Source of the DNA: Bradyrhizobium archetypum
GTDB lineage: Bacteria; Pseudomonadota; Alphaproteobacteria; Rhizobiales; Xanthobacteraceae
Assembly (NCBI RefSeq): GCF_013114835.1
Contig: NZ_JAAVLW010000004.1
Span: 496,001 to 560,000, forward strand
Reading direction: 5' to 3'
Length of the DNA: 64,000 bases
The translations under genes and the position numbers were made by a program. The notes beneath the pieces were generated by a model. The model had not been told where the DNA came from and ran no database searches. It saw only the letters and a program-made list of their open reading frames with translations. Numbering within the stretch: position 1 is the stretch's first letter; every line of letters starts with the position of its first letter. Of this stretch, positions 1 to 8,657 are shown in pieces.

Positions 1-231
1 TTTACGACTTTTGCAGTATGGTCTTCCTGGGCAAGTGTTATCTTCCTAGGAAGATTCAATGCGCTGTTGCGTCAGCGGCGCGCTATGGGGCCAGCCTGCA
101 ATACTTTACCTGCCGATGACGTGCCGCTTTTGGTAAATCATTTCGCGATCAAGCAGGAGGTGCCATCGCGCGGGCCGCCCAGTGTTCGTACCGTCCGACC
201 CAGCGCTCGAGTCTCCAGACAACCCCGATGA
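1..231 (+). CDS. Possible 3' end of a gene entering from the left edge
   Basis: Frame 1 is open from the left edge to a TGA at 229-231, about 76 residues without a start in the window. The first 20 residues are hydrophobic and aromatic and are followed by a basic stretch, as at the end of a membrane protein. The last third overlaps the degraded beta-helix fragment on the other strand, so the original stop may have been lost. I do not recognise the family, and it may be a chance open frame. Confidence 0.2.
   Translation, partial: FTTFAVWSSWASVIFLGRFNALLRQRRAMGPACNTLPADDVPLLVNHFAIKQEVPSRGPPSVRTVRPSARVSRQPR
40..55. repeat. 16-bp perfect palindrome ATCTTCCTAGGAAGAT
   Basis: The site is a perfect inverted repeat without a loop. 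A related half-site (GTCTTCCTGGGCAAG) lies about 20 bases upstream at 21-35. It could be a regulator half-site pair or chance. It lies inside the possible edge gene. Confidence 0.3.
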
Positions 232-405
232 TGATCACAGGCGGTCCGATCTGAACGCCGGTGCTGATGTTGACCCTGTTGTCGGTGAATGAGCAGGGCC
301 CGGCGTCAGCGCGGACGTAGACCGTGGACCGGCCGCTACGATCATATCGTTGAGCTGCCAGATGGATGCGGCGTTCTCCCGGCGATCGCCGTTCGCGTCG
401 GCTAC
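216..405 (-). pseudogene. Frameshifted fragment of a beta-helix protein
   Basis: Two adjacent minus-strand frames give pieces that line up with residues about 55-115 of the intact beta-helix protein at 2790-4115. Frame A reads ENAASIWQLNDMIVAAG, matching HNAATLLDINEMIRLAG. The next frame then reads STVYVRADAGPCSF and VNISTGVQIGPPVIIIGV, matching the following GTVHILAGPDPYPI and IAISRGGVSGKPVKVMGV. The frame changes near 330. No signal peptide or downstream coils are present, so this is a dead remnant of a second copy or relative. The alignment was made by eye. Confidence 0.6.
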
Positions 406-702
406 CGCCTGCCGACGCTGACATGATATACTGAATATACTGAGCATGCCGTCCGGGTGGTGGTTGGTTTAGCGATACCCCTGCGAGAAGCAGCTCTCGC
501 GGGTCGCCAACCGGGGACAGATGCGCAAGTAGCAGAGCCCAACGGTTTAGGATCATCACGATGACTCAAATGCGCGTGCCGACCGCAGCAAGATCATCGC
601 TCGCCGGGAATCCCGTCGCGACGTCGGCTCCTCGGTGAGAACGAGCTGCAATCGGAGAGATGGGGTCAAGGTGCGCACCAATCCCTTTTGAACGAGGATA
701 GA

Positions 703-1653
703 ATGACAATCAAACCACGCTCACTCGTGATTGGCGCTGCGACGTACGTTCCTGGGCTGCGAAACCTTACCGGGAGAAGAACGGGCGGCACGGTGTCCGC
801 GAGGTATTGCTACTCTGTCTGGCTGCGCCACCTATGCATGCTGCACCGGCACGGTCTGCCGACGACTTTCACGACGGTGGTCGAGCTTGGTCCAGGCGAC
901 TCGCTCGGAGTCGGCTTGGCCGCGCTCCTGACCGGGGCAAAACGCTATATTGCGCTCGATGCCGTGCACTACGCTGATAGTGAACGCAACATTCGAATTC
1001 TGGAAGATTTGGCAGCACTGTTTCGGGATCGTGCGGCGATACCGGATCCGACGGAATTTCCTCACTTGCAGCCACCATTGCCATCATACGCCTTTCCAGG
1101 CGAATTTCTTACATCCGCGCGCCTGGAGGCCGAGCTCAGGCCTGCTCGCATCGACCTGATCCGGGCCGCCCTGGCCAATCCAGAAGCAAGTTCTCGTAAC
1201 AACGGGCCGGTTTGTTACAACGCCCCCTGGACGGCGGGCATGGTTGAGGATGCGACAGTCGATCTCGTAATCTCGCAGGGTGTTCTCCAGTTCGTTCACA
1301 ATCTCCCCGACATGTACAACCTGATGGCGAACTGGCTGAGACCAGGCGGGATCATGTCCCATGAGATCGCCTTTCAGTCGATCGGGATCACGACGGAATG
1401 GAACGGCCAGTGGTCATGCTCGGAGGCAATTTGGAGGCTGGCCGCGGGTCGTCGGAGGCATGTGACCAATCGCGAACCGCATTCAACCCACATCGCACTC
1501 ATGCAAGAGGCTGGATGTCAGGTCGTGACCGATGAGCGCATTGTGCGAGATTCGGGTGTTCGTCGAGAGAACCTCGCGCCCCGCTTTCGCCATTTGACCG
1601 ACCAGGATCTCGTGACGAGCAGCGCCCTTATACAGGCTGTGAAGTTGCCTTGA
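703..1653 (+). CDS. Class I SAM-dependent methyltransferase
   Basis: The protein has 316 residues with a class I methyltransferase motif I (VVELGPGDS, about residues 59-67) and an acidic end of strand 2 (YIALDAVHY) where SAM ribose should bind. A later segment (MVEDATVDLVISQGVLQFVHN) fits motifs IV-V. I chose ATG 703 because GAGGA lies just upstream; an in-frame TTG at 688 has no such site. The acceptor is unknown. Neighbouring FkbM, glycosyltransferase and galE genes suggest sugar or lipid methylation in surface polysaccharide synthesis. It is the only plus-strand gene in the first 9 kb. Confidence 0.75.
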   Translation: MTIKPRSLVIGAATYVPGLRNLTGRRTGGTVSARYCYSVWLRHLCMLHRHGLPTTFTTVVELGPGDSLGVGLAALLTGAKRYIALDAVHYADSERNIRILEDLAALFRDRAAIPDPTEFPHLQPPLPSYAFPGEFLTSARLEAELRPARIDLIRAALANPEASSRNNGPVCYNAPWTAGMVEDATVDLVISQGVLQFVHNLPDMYNLMANWLRPGGIMSHEIAFQSIGITTEWNGQWSCSEAIWRLAAGRRRHVTNREPHSTHIALMQEAGCQVVTDERIVRDSGVRRENLAPRFRHLTDQDLVTSSALIQAVKLP

Positions 1654-1893
1654 ACGACCAGCGGCAGAAAATTGCTCTGCGTATCGGAGTCCCGCGTATC
1701 ATGAGCAGGTGGTGGGCCTTTTCCGCTTCAGCGCCTATGTCGTTCCGCGACACCCGCGCCAGTCCTGGAGACAGCCGAATTCTGGCGGTGCCCCGTCCTA
1801 TTGCCGTCTCTGGGGACCGCCGGTTCCAGCGCATCAAGGACCAAGGCGGTTCCGGCGTCCACTCGAAACGGGATTGTCTGTCGTTCACTCGAC

Positions 1894-2727
1894 TCAGTTT
1901 GAGGGCAGCGTATGGTGGGCAAATGAAAACATGTGTTCCCCACGTTGCATGTAATCACGCGGATGGGTGCTGAGGCCCGAGAACACAGCGTGCCCAGTTC
2001 CACGCCAGCCACCTTGCCAGTCATGCAATTCAAATACGATCAAAGGGGTTTTCTCGATCCAGGCCAGATTGGAACGAAACATCTCAATCTCACTACCCTC
2101 GATATCGATCTTGATGAGGAGAGGAGCGCTATTTGGCTCGCCGCCCAAAAGACGGGGTACAGTGACGGTCCGCACTTCCCCAGAATTATGTTCGCTGGCC
2201 TCCCATGCCCATGGCTCGCTGCCCGCATTGACGAGCCGGACCTGCGTCTCGTGGTCCCATATGGCGGCATGAACCGGCTTCACGTTCGGATAAGGCTTAA
2301 CGTTCAAACTCAGAATCTCGAAATTGTCGGACGCCGGCTCGATCGCGAAAATGCGAGCAGCTGGGAATTTTACCGCGAACCATAGCGTCGCCAAGCCGAT
2401 ATGTGCGCCGCAATCTATAATGACGGGAGTCAGGCCGCGCGCTATGGCACTTTCATAACATGCACGGACGGCGCGCTCATGCTCCGGCCACTGTGTTAGG
2501 CTGAACATCTGATCAATAAAAATCTGCTCCATCACGACCCAGTCGGTAGTCGCCGGGCGCAGCCGGATCGGATGTGGCAAGGTTGGGATTTGCATTTCTA
2601 TCACCTTCCGGTCGCCGGACCTCATCAGCCTGGGCCACGCGAATAGGAAATATGCTACGGTCCCTTGCCAAGGGCCGAAGGAGTGGACGGCCTTCCACCA
2701 ACGTTCGAGGTTTAGACGCATGAACAT
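1894..2727 (-). CDS. FkbM-family methyltransferase
   Basis: The protein has 277 residues. The SAM-binding glycine loop reads VIIDCGAHIG (about 103-112), the end of strand 2 carries an acidic residue (IFAIEPASDNF), and the family hallmark KIDIEGSE follows in the C-terminal half, then LIVFELHDW. These are typical of FkbM O-methyltransferases, often found in polysaccharide clusters where they methylate sugar hydroxyls. The ATG at 2727 is preceded by GGAG. It lies 62 bases downstream of the beta-helix gene on the same strand and may be co-transcribed with it. The substrate is unknown. Confidence 0.85.
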   Translation of the reverse strand: MFMRLNLERWWKAVHSFGPWQGTVAYFLFAWPRLMRSGDRKVIEMQIPTLPHPIRLRPATTDWVVMEQIFIDQMFSLTQWPEHERAVRACYESAIARGLTPVIIDCGAHIGLATLWFAVKFPAARIFAIEPASDNFEILSLNVKPYPNVKPVHAAIWDHETQVRLVNAGSEPWAWEASEHNSGEVRTVTVPRLLGGEPNSAPLLIKIDIEGSEIEMFRSNLAWIEKTPLIVFELHDWQGGWRGTGHAVFSGLSTHPRDYMQRGEHMFSFAHHTLPSN

Positions 2728-2789
2728 TTCGCCACTCCAATAGGAGCTGGCATACCCTTCCGAGACTTAGTGTCCCGTCCGGGAATGCA

Positions 2790-4115
2790 TCAACGCCCAT
2801 CAAACGGTTGCTCGACCCCTTCAATAAGAACTTTGGAGTTGAGGTCAACGAATGATAGCTTACCTGTGCTGCTGACTCGTGAGCCTGTGACGGTAATCGT
2901 CGAACCAACCGGCGGCTTTACCGCGTCGTTCGCATCTGTATGATACACGGTTACGCCGCGATTTTGGTCTGTGAAGCGGCAATTCTTCACGAGCACGTTG
3001 GCTCCCCAAGGGGCGGTAAGATGAACCGGCCTCTGAGTGCCGCCGTGCTGGATCGGATTTTCAGACACGCACTCCTGCATCACAACCTTCTTCTTGCCCC
3101 AGAGCTTGAAGTTGGCGGTGTTGCCATCGCTTCTGCAGCGCAGCAGGGTCAAGTTATTCGACTTGAGATCGAAGCCGGCGTCCGTGTTGCCGCTCGCGAC
3201 ACAATCTTCGAAGAGGATGTTGTGCGTGCCCAACTCGGTGGTAAAGCCATCGCCATTCCAGAAATCATCAGGCCCAAGCGTCTGTTGTGAGTTGCGCATG
3301 ACGCAGCGACGGAAAATCACGTCATGCACATTGCCCGATAAATCCACTCCCTCCGCGAAGTTGTCGAAATCCTGGCGCATGCTGTCGGCGCGCACGTCTT
3401 CGATGACAACATTCGATGTATTTTGGTCGAGGCGGATGGCGGATTTCGAAAAGCCATCAACGGAAACACGCCTGATTTTAAGGTCGGTGACCGTGCACAT
3501 CTTGTCGGGATCGCGCTCGAAGAAGCGCGTTACGTTCGCGGCGATGATATCTTCCAGTGTCAAGCCCGCTAGGTTTGCTTGGACCAAGAACGCTCCATTG
3601 CCGATATTCTGAAACTCCAGGAATGAAAAGTGGAGGTGATCTGCACCGGCCCAGAGCCGGAACACATCACTACCTTTATTCATCGCAGCAAAGTCTTCGC
3701 GAGTAGTGGGATACGGACTCGTGCGCGTGCCGATGATGCGGGCCTTGGCTGGCGCGCCGGCGCTATCGACACCCATCACCTTGACCGGCTTACCTGACAC
3801 ACCGCCACGCGAAATGGCGATTGGTTCAGCAATTGGATAAGGATCAGGGCCGGCCAGGATATGCACCGTGCCATCGGGACCGGCAAGCCGGATCATTTCG
3901 TTGATGTCGAGCAGCGTTGCAGCATTGTGCCAATCGGTTCCGGAACGATTGCCCGAGCCCATCGGACTGATGTGCCTGCGGCCCGCAAACGGCTTGCGTT
4001 CACGGTCTCGGAGTCTCTCATCGGCATCAGCTGATCGTTGGACAAGAGAGGGCAGCCATAGACTAGCCGCTACAGTGCTAAGTGCACCCCACCCCAGTGC
4101 GCGCTTGGTGAGCAT
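2790..4115 (-). CDS. Exported right-handed parallel beta-helix protein
   Basis: The protein has 441 residues. A basic start and hydrophobic stretch (about residues 1-31, ending near SADA) look like a Sec signal peptide. The rest has short hydrophobic strand repeats of pectate-lyase type (for example VIEDVRAD, VIFRRCVMRN, ILFEDCVASGN, LTLLRCRSDG), typical of parallel beta-helix proteins that bind, cleave or epimerise polysaccharides. ATG 4115 follows GGAGGAGAT. I cannot see a defined catalytic set, so lyase, epimerase and structural roles all stay open. Its neighbours suggest action on exported polysaccharide. A degraded relative lies at 216-405. Confidence 0.8.
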   Translation of the reverse strand: MLTKRALGWGALSTVAASLWLPSLVQRSADADERLRDRERKPFAGRRHISPMGSGNRSGTDWHNAATLLDINEMIRLAGPDGTVHILAGPDPYPIAEPIAISRGGVSGKPVKVMGVDSAGAPAKARIIGTRTSPYPTTREDFAAMNKGSDVFRLWAGADHLHFSFLEFQNIGNGAFLVQANLAGLTLEDIIAANVTRFFERDPDKMCTVTDLKIRRVSVDGFSKSAIRLDQNTSNVVIEDVRADSMRQDFDNFAEGVDLSGNVHDVIFRRCVMRNSQQTLGPDDFWNGDGFTTELGTHNILFEDCVASGNTDAGFDLKSNNLTLLRCRSDGNTANFKLWGKKKVVMQECVSENPIQHGGTQRPVHLTAPWGANVLVKNCRFTDQNRGVTVYHTDANDAVKPPVGSTITVTGSRVSSTGKLSFVDLNSKVLIEGVEQPFDGR

Positions 4116-4455
4116 CGATCTCCTCCACCATTCAACGAATGGTCAGCACTTGGCCTTAGGCCTAGTCGCGTCGGTATTATCGAGCAACGTGGAGAATACA
4201 CCCAATGAGGTTATGAGCAGATCACGAAATCGTACAGGCGCTCATCAGAAATAGATTGCAGCGCTTCCTCGACGGAGGCCTGTCGCCTCGGCCGGTACAT
4301 TTTTCGGTCGAGATACGACGCACCAAGAGCGTGCGTCGTGGAGGAGTCGTCTCAGAACTCAGCCAGGACGGCTCCCGATTCAGCCGAGAACATCGGCCCG
4401 CACAGCCTCAGATGAGCGGACCTTCGAGAGAAGGCCGGCCCACTATGATGCAAGA
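4116..4455. other. Intergenic, no gene recognised
   Basis: The stretch separates two minus-strand genes and should hold the promoter of the beta-helix gene. Open frames here are short and lack ribosome sites. I see no strong hairpin and no EcfG-type site. Confidence 0.4.
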
Positions 4456-5592
4456 TTAAAGGGAAGCACAAGACGCTATGGCCGACCTGTATTTGTCAAC
4501 TGAACTACGTATTCCAAAATCCAGCGCACGTTGCTTGCCGCGTTGTGAGTACAATTCTCTAATGTCCTCACGGCTGGCGATACGGACCGCATCAGCTAGT
4601 GATTTCGCTGAGTTGACCGGGACCAAGATTCCGTGTTCTGCGAGTGTCACCTCCGTGGCTCGGGGCCCCAGTTGCCGCGTCAAAATCTCCATCGGGCCGG
4701 CGTCGCAATCAGTCGCCACAACTGGGCAGCCCAAGGCCATTGCCTCAATCAGCGCGTTCGGAAACCCCTCTGCATTCGATGAAGAAACGAACAGGCGCGC
4801 GGCTTTAACAATCGGGTACGGGTTCTGCACGTAACCCGGCAAGAAAACACGTTCGCTCAATCCGAGCTTCGATATGAGCGTCTCTAACTCGCTGCGTTCG
4901 CTACCCTCACCGAGAATAACCAAATTCTCGGTAATGCCAGACGACCAATACGATTCAATCAGCAGCCGAAAATTCTTGTTAGAAACCAGGCGCCCCATAC
5001 CAACTATGTACTGTTTTGGAAGTCTTATGCTGGGTGCCTCTGATGCTCTCTCACAAATCCGCGCGGTATCGATGGGGTTATAGATTACGCGAACGTTCGC
5101 CTCGGGGACACCAAATTTGGTAACCAGCTCAGCCTTGACCCCTTCTGATACGGCGATCACCTGGTCTGCATATCGATACGTGAGCCGCACAATTGCCTTG
5201 TTGATCGCGGCGCTGATGCCCGTCCCAAAATGGCTGGTCGTGTGAACACGTTCACTGATTATGCATGGACTACTGAGAATCTTGGACGAGATGACATTTG
5301 CGCAGTTCGCCCGATTCAGAAAGCTCAATGTTAAGGCAGGGGTCAACTCTCTCAAAAGTCGGCCAAGCAAAACAGTGCTTGAGAACATCCCGAATTTGGC
5401 GTCGAGAATATGTTTTCGCACATAAGACGGCACAGCGTGCCGCTCTTCTTCGACGTCGAGAAGCACAAGATGGACGGTATATTGCCGAAGATCATCCTGC
5501 AGGTACGCCAGCAAATCGGTTAAGGCACGCTCTGCCCCACCGGCGGTGAGCGAATTAATGACGAACACTATGTTTCTAGGAGTGGACGGCAT
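4456..5592 (-). CDS. GT4-type glycosyltransferase
   Basis: The protein has 378 residues. The N-terminal Rossmann domain starts with VFVINSLTAGGAERAL, the usual GT4 opening. The C-terminal domain has IVGMGRLVSNKNF, then an E-x7-E nucleotide-sugar motif in EGFPNALIEAMALG, followed by CPVVATDCDAG. These point to a retaining transferase using a nucleotide sugar at the cytoplasmic face of the membrane. I chose ATG 5592, which directly precedes the first strand; a GTG at 5643 would add 17 residues of unlikely sequence. Donor and acceptor are unknown. Confidence 0.85.
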   Translation of the reverse strand: MPSTPRNIVFVINSLTAGGAERALTDLLAYLQDDLRQYTVHLVLLDVEEERHAVPSYVRKHILDAKFGMFSSTVLLGRLLRELTPALTLSFLNRANCANVISSKILSSPCIISERVHTTSHFGTGISAAINKAIVRLTYRYADQVIAVSEGVKAELVTKFGVPEANVRVIYNPIDTARICERASEAPSIRLPKQYIVGMGRLVSNKNFRLLIESYWSSGITENLVILGEGSERSELETLISKLGLSERVFLPGYVQNPYPIVKAARLFVSSSNAEGFPNALIEAMALGCPVVATDCDAGPMEILTRQLGPRATEVTLAEHGILVPVNSAKSLADAVRIASREDIRELYSQRGKQRALDFGIRSSVDKYRSAIASCASL

Positions 5593-6234
5593 CGATCGCC
5601 CCACTGAGTAGCGCGATTGGAATATTAGCTTAGGGCTTTCCACGGCGCTAGGGCCCTGGTGCCGGCCAGACGACTCGCGTCTGTCAGCTCAGCCGCGAGA
5701 AGGTGTGATCTCCGTTTGGCCTACTCGAGTCCAGGCGCTGCTTTTGCACGGCATTGCCCGTGAGCGTGGCCTGGGCCAGTTGCCCAACGCAGGGCTTCGT
5801 TGGAAGGCGACGGTTGTCTAGCGCTCGAAAATGGCATCAACCACCGTCCTCAAGGGCGGAGAGTTACATTGGTTCTCGAAAATCGGCACTGAGATCGCAG
5901 ATGGGCAACGGCGGTTGAAAGGAACTAGCAAGCGCAACCAGCCGTTTCAAACTTTTGAGGGCTGCAGCACTGAGCAGGTTTCCCGAAAGTACCTAATAAC
6001 CTTGTCATCGACCGAGCGCTCGTTGTAGCGCCAAACTAGGTTCGTTACGGAGGCATGCCAGCATCGACAGAACGATATCGTCGAGACGGCTAAACGAGTC
6101 TGCTGGCGTCCCCGTGAAGCCCGAGGAGGCTGGATTACATCACCGGCTGCGGGTAGAGCGCTTGCCAAGCCGTCTCAATTCTCTGTAGACCTAAGAGGGT
6201 GTTTGCGGATCAGGTTCATCCCCGCCTCGACAAT
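5593..6234. other. Gene-poor gap containing an EcfG-like promoter
   Basis: About 640 bases lie between two minus-strand glycosyltransferase genes. No frame here looks like a protein I know, and the open frames are under 75 codons without good starts. The one clear signal is the plus-strand EcfG-type site at 5921-5946, listed separately. A tiny frame with GGAGG before ATG at about 6053 codes only 12 residues. Confidence 0.4.
5921..5946 (+). promoter_or_regulatory. EcfG-type promoter match inside a gap
   Basis: The plus strand reads GGAAC, 17 bases, then CGTT, a full match to the alphaproteobacterial general-stress sigma consensus. No clear protein gene follows on that strand before 9104, so it would drive a small RNA, a tiny peptide or antisense RNA to the genes at 6235-8657. 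By chance about one such match per 64 kb (both strands, both spacings) is expected, so this one alone is weak. Confidence 0.3.
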
Positions 6235-7380
6235 CTATGCGGTTTGGGCGAGGAGGGGGAGCCGCGAGCGAATGACGGCCGCTATCCTCCTTGCAACTGC
6301 GTGCCAGTTGTACTCGTCTACTGCAATCCTCCGCCCCGCGCTCCCTAATCGCTGACAATGGCCCGGCCGGCCAACAAGCCTCAGCAGTGCGGCGGTCAAT
6401 TCGTCTACATTGTCGGGCGGCACTAGATATCCCGTTTCACCTTCGCGCACGAAATCAGGTGTTGCACCTATTGATGTTGCAACAACAGGGAGCCCAGCTG
6501 TCATTGCCTCAATATAGGCGTTGCCGAACGGCTCGCGTCGGGATGGCATGCAGAAAATCGATGCCCGCTCATAATAAGACGCCAAGGTGGCGAGCGGCTG
6601 TCGGCCAACTATCTCAATTCCGTCACTTGCTACATTGGGCGAGCATCCGACAATGATCAACCGCGCCTCAGGCCGCATGACTTTGATGCGGCGAAACGCC
6701 TCCACGAGGACCGGCCCGCCCTTGCGCTCCCACTCGACGCCCACAAACAAAATCGTCTGACCGTCGTACAGCCGGTTCACCGGGTCGCAATGAAGCTCAA
6801 CATTGCTCCCGGCCCCGACGCAATGAATGTTCTCACCTGCAACTCCGTACTGTTCCTCGAGCGAGCGAGCCACATTTGTGCTCCAAACAAACATCGTGTC
6901 CGCATTGAGATAAATGGTCCTTTCATGATCAACGAATGACGGCTGAATATCGACCCATCGCTGCCAGCCGGGATAGTGCATGTTCTCAAGCATGGTGTGA
7001 TCAGTGTAGACGAAATGCGGTAGGCTGCCGGCCGACCCGTCGAAGAGAGATTGCATCTGGAACGTGAAGCGGTAATCGCCACTCCTGACACGCTGAGAGA
7101 CCAGCTGCTTCACCCAATGCTGAAACAGCGGAGTACGATAGAGTGCGAGCAGGAGTTTTTGCCGGTTGCCAAAAAGCGACGAGCCGCCATTCCAAACCGC
7201 AGCCGTGCATATCGATGCCAACCGGAACGGATGCCGTTTCAGCTCGGACCTGACATCAAGTACGTTCATGTCAAGTTCGGGGAATAGCGGCGCGAGTGCG
7301 GCCGCCAAGCGGCTATTCGCAAACGGCCTCGGGGCCGGCGTTAGGAACAGAAAACGAGGCCTAGCCACGACCTTGTTCAT
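6235..7380 (-). CDS. GT4-type glycosyltransferase
   Basis: The protein has 381 residues. The C-terminal donor domain is clear: TILFVGVEWERKGGPVLVEAF, then RLIIVGCSP, then the E-x7-E motif in REPFGNAYIEAMTAGLPVVA. The N-terminal acceptor domain is less conserved (RFLFLTPAPRPFANSRLAAAL). ATG 7380 follows GAGGTGAGG, which decides the start; the frame stays open upstream only through pseudogene sequence. The last residues of the broken gene upstream run into this ribosome site. It probably transfers a sugar during exopolysaccharide or O-antigen assembly; the specificity cannot be read. Confidence 0.85.
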   Translation of the reverse strand: MNKVVARPRFLFLTPAPRPFANSRLAAALAPLFPELDMNVLDVRSELKRHPFRLASICTAAVWNGGSSLFGNRQKLLLALYRTPLFQHWVKQLVSQRVRSGDYRFTFQMQSLFDGSAGSLPHFVYTDHTMLENMHYPGWQRWVDIQPSFVDHERTIYLNADTMFVWSTNVARSLEEQYGVAGENIHCVGAGSNVELHCDPVNRLYDGQTILFVGVEWERKGGPVLVEAFRRIKVMRPEARLIIVGCSPNVASDGIEIVGRQPLATLASYYERASIFCMPSRREPFGNAYIEAMTAGLPVVATSIGATPDFVREGETGYLVPPDNVDELTAALLRLVGRPGHCQRLGSAGRRIAVDEYNWHAVARRIAAVIRSRLPLLAQTA

Positions 7381-7382
7381 CG

Positions 7383-7650
7383 CCTCACCTCTTCTAACAG
7401 ACGCTTCATGGCTTCGACAAAGTCGCGGTACCCAGCCAGATTGATGAGCAGGCCGCGTCAGGGGCTGCAAAGCGGTACGCATCCGGTGAGGACCGCGGCG
7501 TCTTCGGGCAGGGCAGCGGCCGCTGGCCTCGATCAGGCGCGGATAGGCGACGCCCGGTTCGGGAATCGAGGAGACGCTCGAGCCTGATGCTGTGCTTCCA
7601 GCAGTCGCCGAAGTCGTATACTGCCGCTTATAAGGTGCCAGAAATTTCAT
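7383..7650 (-). pseudogene. Broken pRiA4b ORF-3-like gene fragment
   Basis: Three minus-strand frames carry pieces of one family. YDFGDCWKHSIRLERLL is followed in another frame by IPEPGVAYPRLIEASGRCP, then in a third by PEDAAVLTG; a last piece reads AGYRDFVEAMKRLLEEVRR up to a stop just before the gene at 7380. The YDFGDxW and PGVxYPRxxxGxxxCPPED signatures are those I know from the pRiA4b ORF-3-like family, common on mobile elements of rhizobia. The 5' part is missing and its edge overlaps the end of galE by a few bases. This suggests past insertion and decay of mobile DNA. Confidence 0.65.
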
Positions 7651-8657
7651 AGTTCTGCACGGTCGAATTTCTGTCGATTGCCTCGAGCCAGAATTTCTTC
7701 CCAAGCAAGGGCATCAGCAACGATCCGGTCCAGGTCGGCATATTTTGGCTGCCAATCAAACTCTCGGTACGCAAGGTCTGAATTAGCGACCACTGCAGAC
7801 GCATCGCCAGCGCGGCGGGTGCAAAGCTGTACGTCAAAGTCCCGACCCGCCATTTTCTTGACGCTGTCAATTACCTCGAAGACCGAATAACCGCGTCCGT
7901 AACCGCAGTTTGCGGTGAGATTGCTGCCACCTCGGCGTAAGCGCGCGAGGGCTAGGCGGTGTACGGCTGCGAGATCGCTGACATGAATATAGTCGCGAAT
8001 ACAGGTGCCATCGGGCGTAGGGTAGTCCGTACCAAATACAGTCATGGCAGGGCGTTTGCCGGTAGCTGTTTCGCATGCGACCTTGATCAAATGAGTCGCG
8101 CCCTCTGTCGACTGTCCTGTCCGGCCGCGCGGATCGGAACCAGACACGTTGAAGTATCGCAGCGTGGTATAGGTGAAGCCATGGGCTGCGGACGCATCGC
8201 GAAGCATCCACTCGGTCATCAGTTTCGATCGACCATAAGGCGATTCAGGATTTGTCGAGGCGTCTTCTGCAATCGGTGCCTCGCCCTGGTTGCCGTACAC
8301 CGCAGCAGTCGATGAAAAAATAACGTGCCGAATGTTCCCTTCGATGATCGTCTCAAGGAGAGCACGTGTCTTGCAGGTGTTGTTTTCATAATACGCCAGC
8401 GGCATGGCCACCGACTCCGGCACGACGATCGAGCCAGCAAAATGCATAACCGCGTCGATCTCGTGATCGCGGAAAAGCGATTTCACCAAGGAAGCGTCGG
8501 CAATGTCGCCGATAACAAGCTTCGCTTCAGGCGCAACCGCCCACTCGAAGCCGGTGGAGAGCCGATCAAGGACGATTACATCCTCGCCACTATCAAGGAG
8601 CTCCCACACCATGTGGCTACCGATGTAGCCGGCACCGCCTGTCACCAAGACCGCCAT
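7647..8657 (-). CDS. galE: UDP-glucose 4-epimerase
   Basis: The protein has 336 residues, the usual GalE length. It opens with the NAD-binding loop TGGAGYIGSH, has the SSTAAVYG segment with the catalytic Ser/Thr region, and the YGRSK (Y-x3-K) catalytic pair. The C-terminal half has DYIHVSDLAAVH and NCGYGRGYSVFEVI, hallmarks of GalE over other SDR epimerases. It interconverts UDP-glucose and UDP-galactose, supplying galactose for the transferases downstream. ATG 8657 has GAGG in front. A perfect EcfG-like site lies about 100 bases upstream. Confidence 0.93.
   Translation of the reverse strand: MAVLVTGGAGYIGSHMVWELLDSGEDVIVLDRLSTGFEWAVAPEAKLVIGDIADASLVKSLFRDHEIDAVMHFAGSIVVPESVAMPLAYYENNTCKTRALLETIIEGNIRHVIFSSTAAVYGNQGEAPIAEDASTNPESPYGRSKLMTEWMLRDASAAHGFTYTTLRYFNVSGSDPRGRTGQSTEGATHLIKVACETATGKRPAMTVFGTDYPTPDGTCIRDYIHVSDLAAVHRLALARLRRGGSNLTANCGYGRGYSVFEVIDSVKKMAGRDFDVQLCTRRAGDASAVVANSDLAYREFDWQPKYADLDRIVADALAWEEILARGNRQKFDRAEL

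Noticed and set aside
149..559. Long minus-strand open frame of 136 codons
   Set aside because: Only its middle part has homology and this continues in another frame, so it is debris, not a gene.
1650..1973. Plus-strand open frame of 107 codons after the methyltransferase
   Set aside because: It starts on a TTG without a ribosome site, looks random, and overlaps the FkbM gene.
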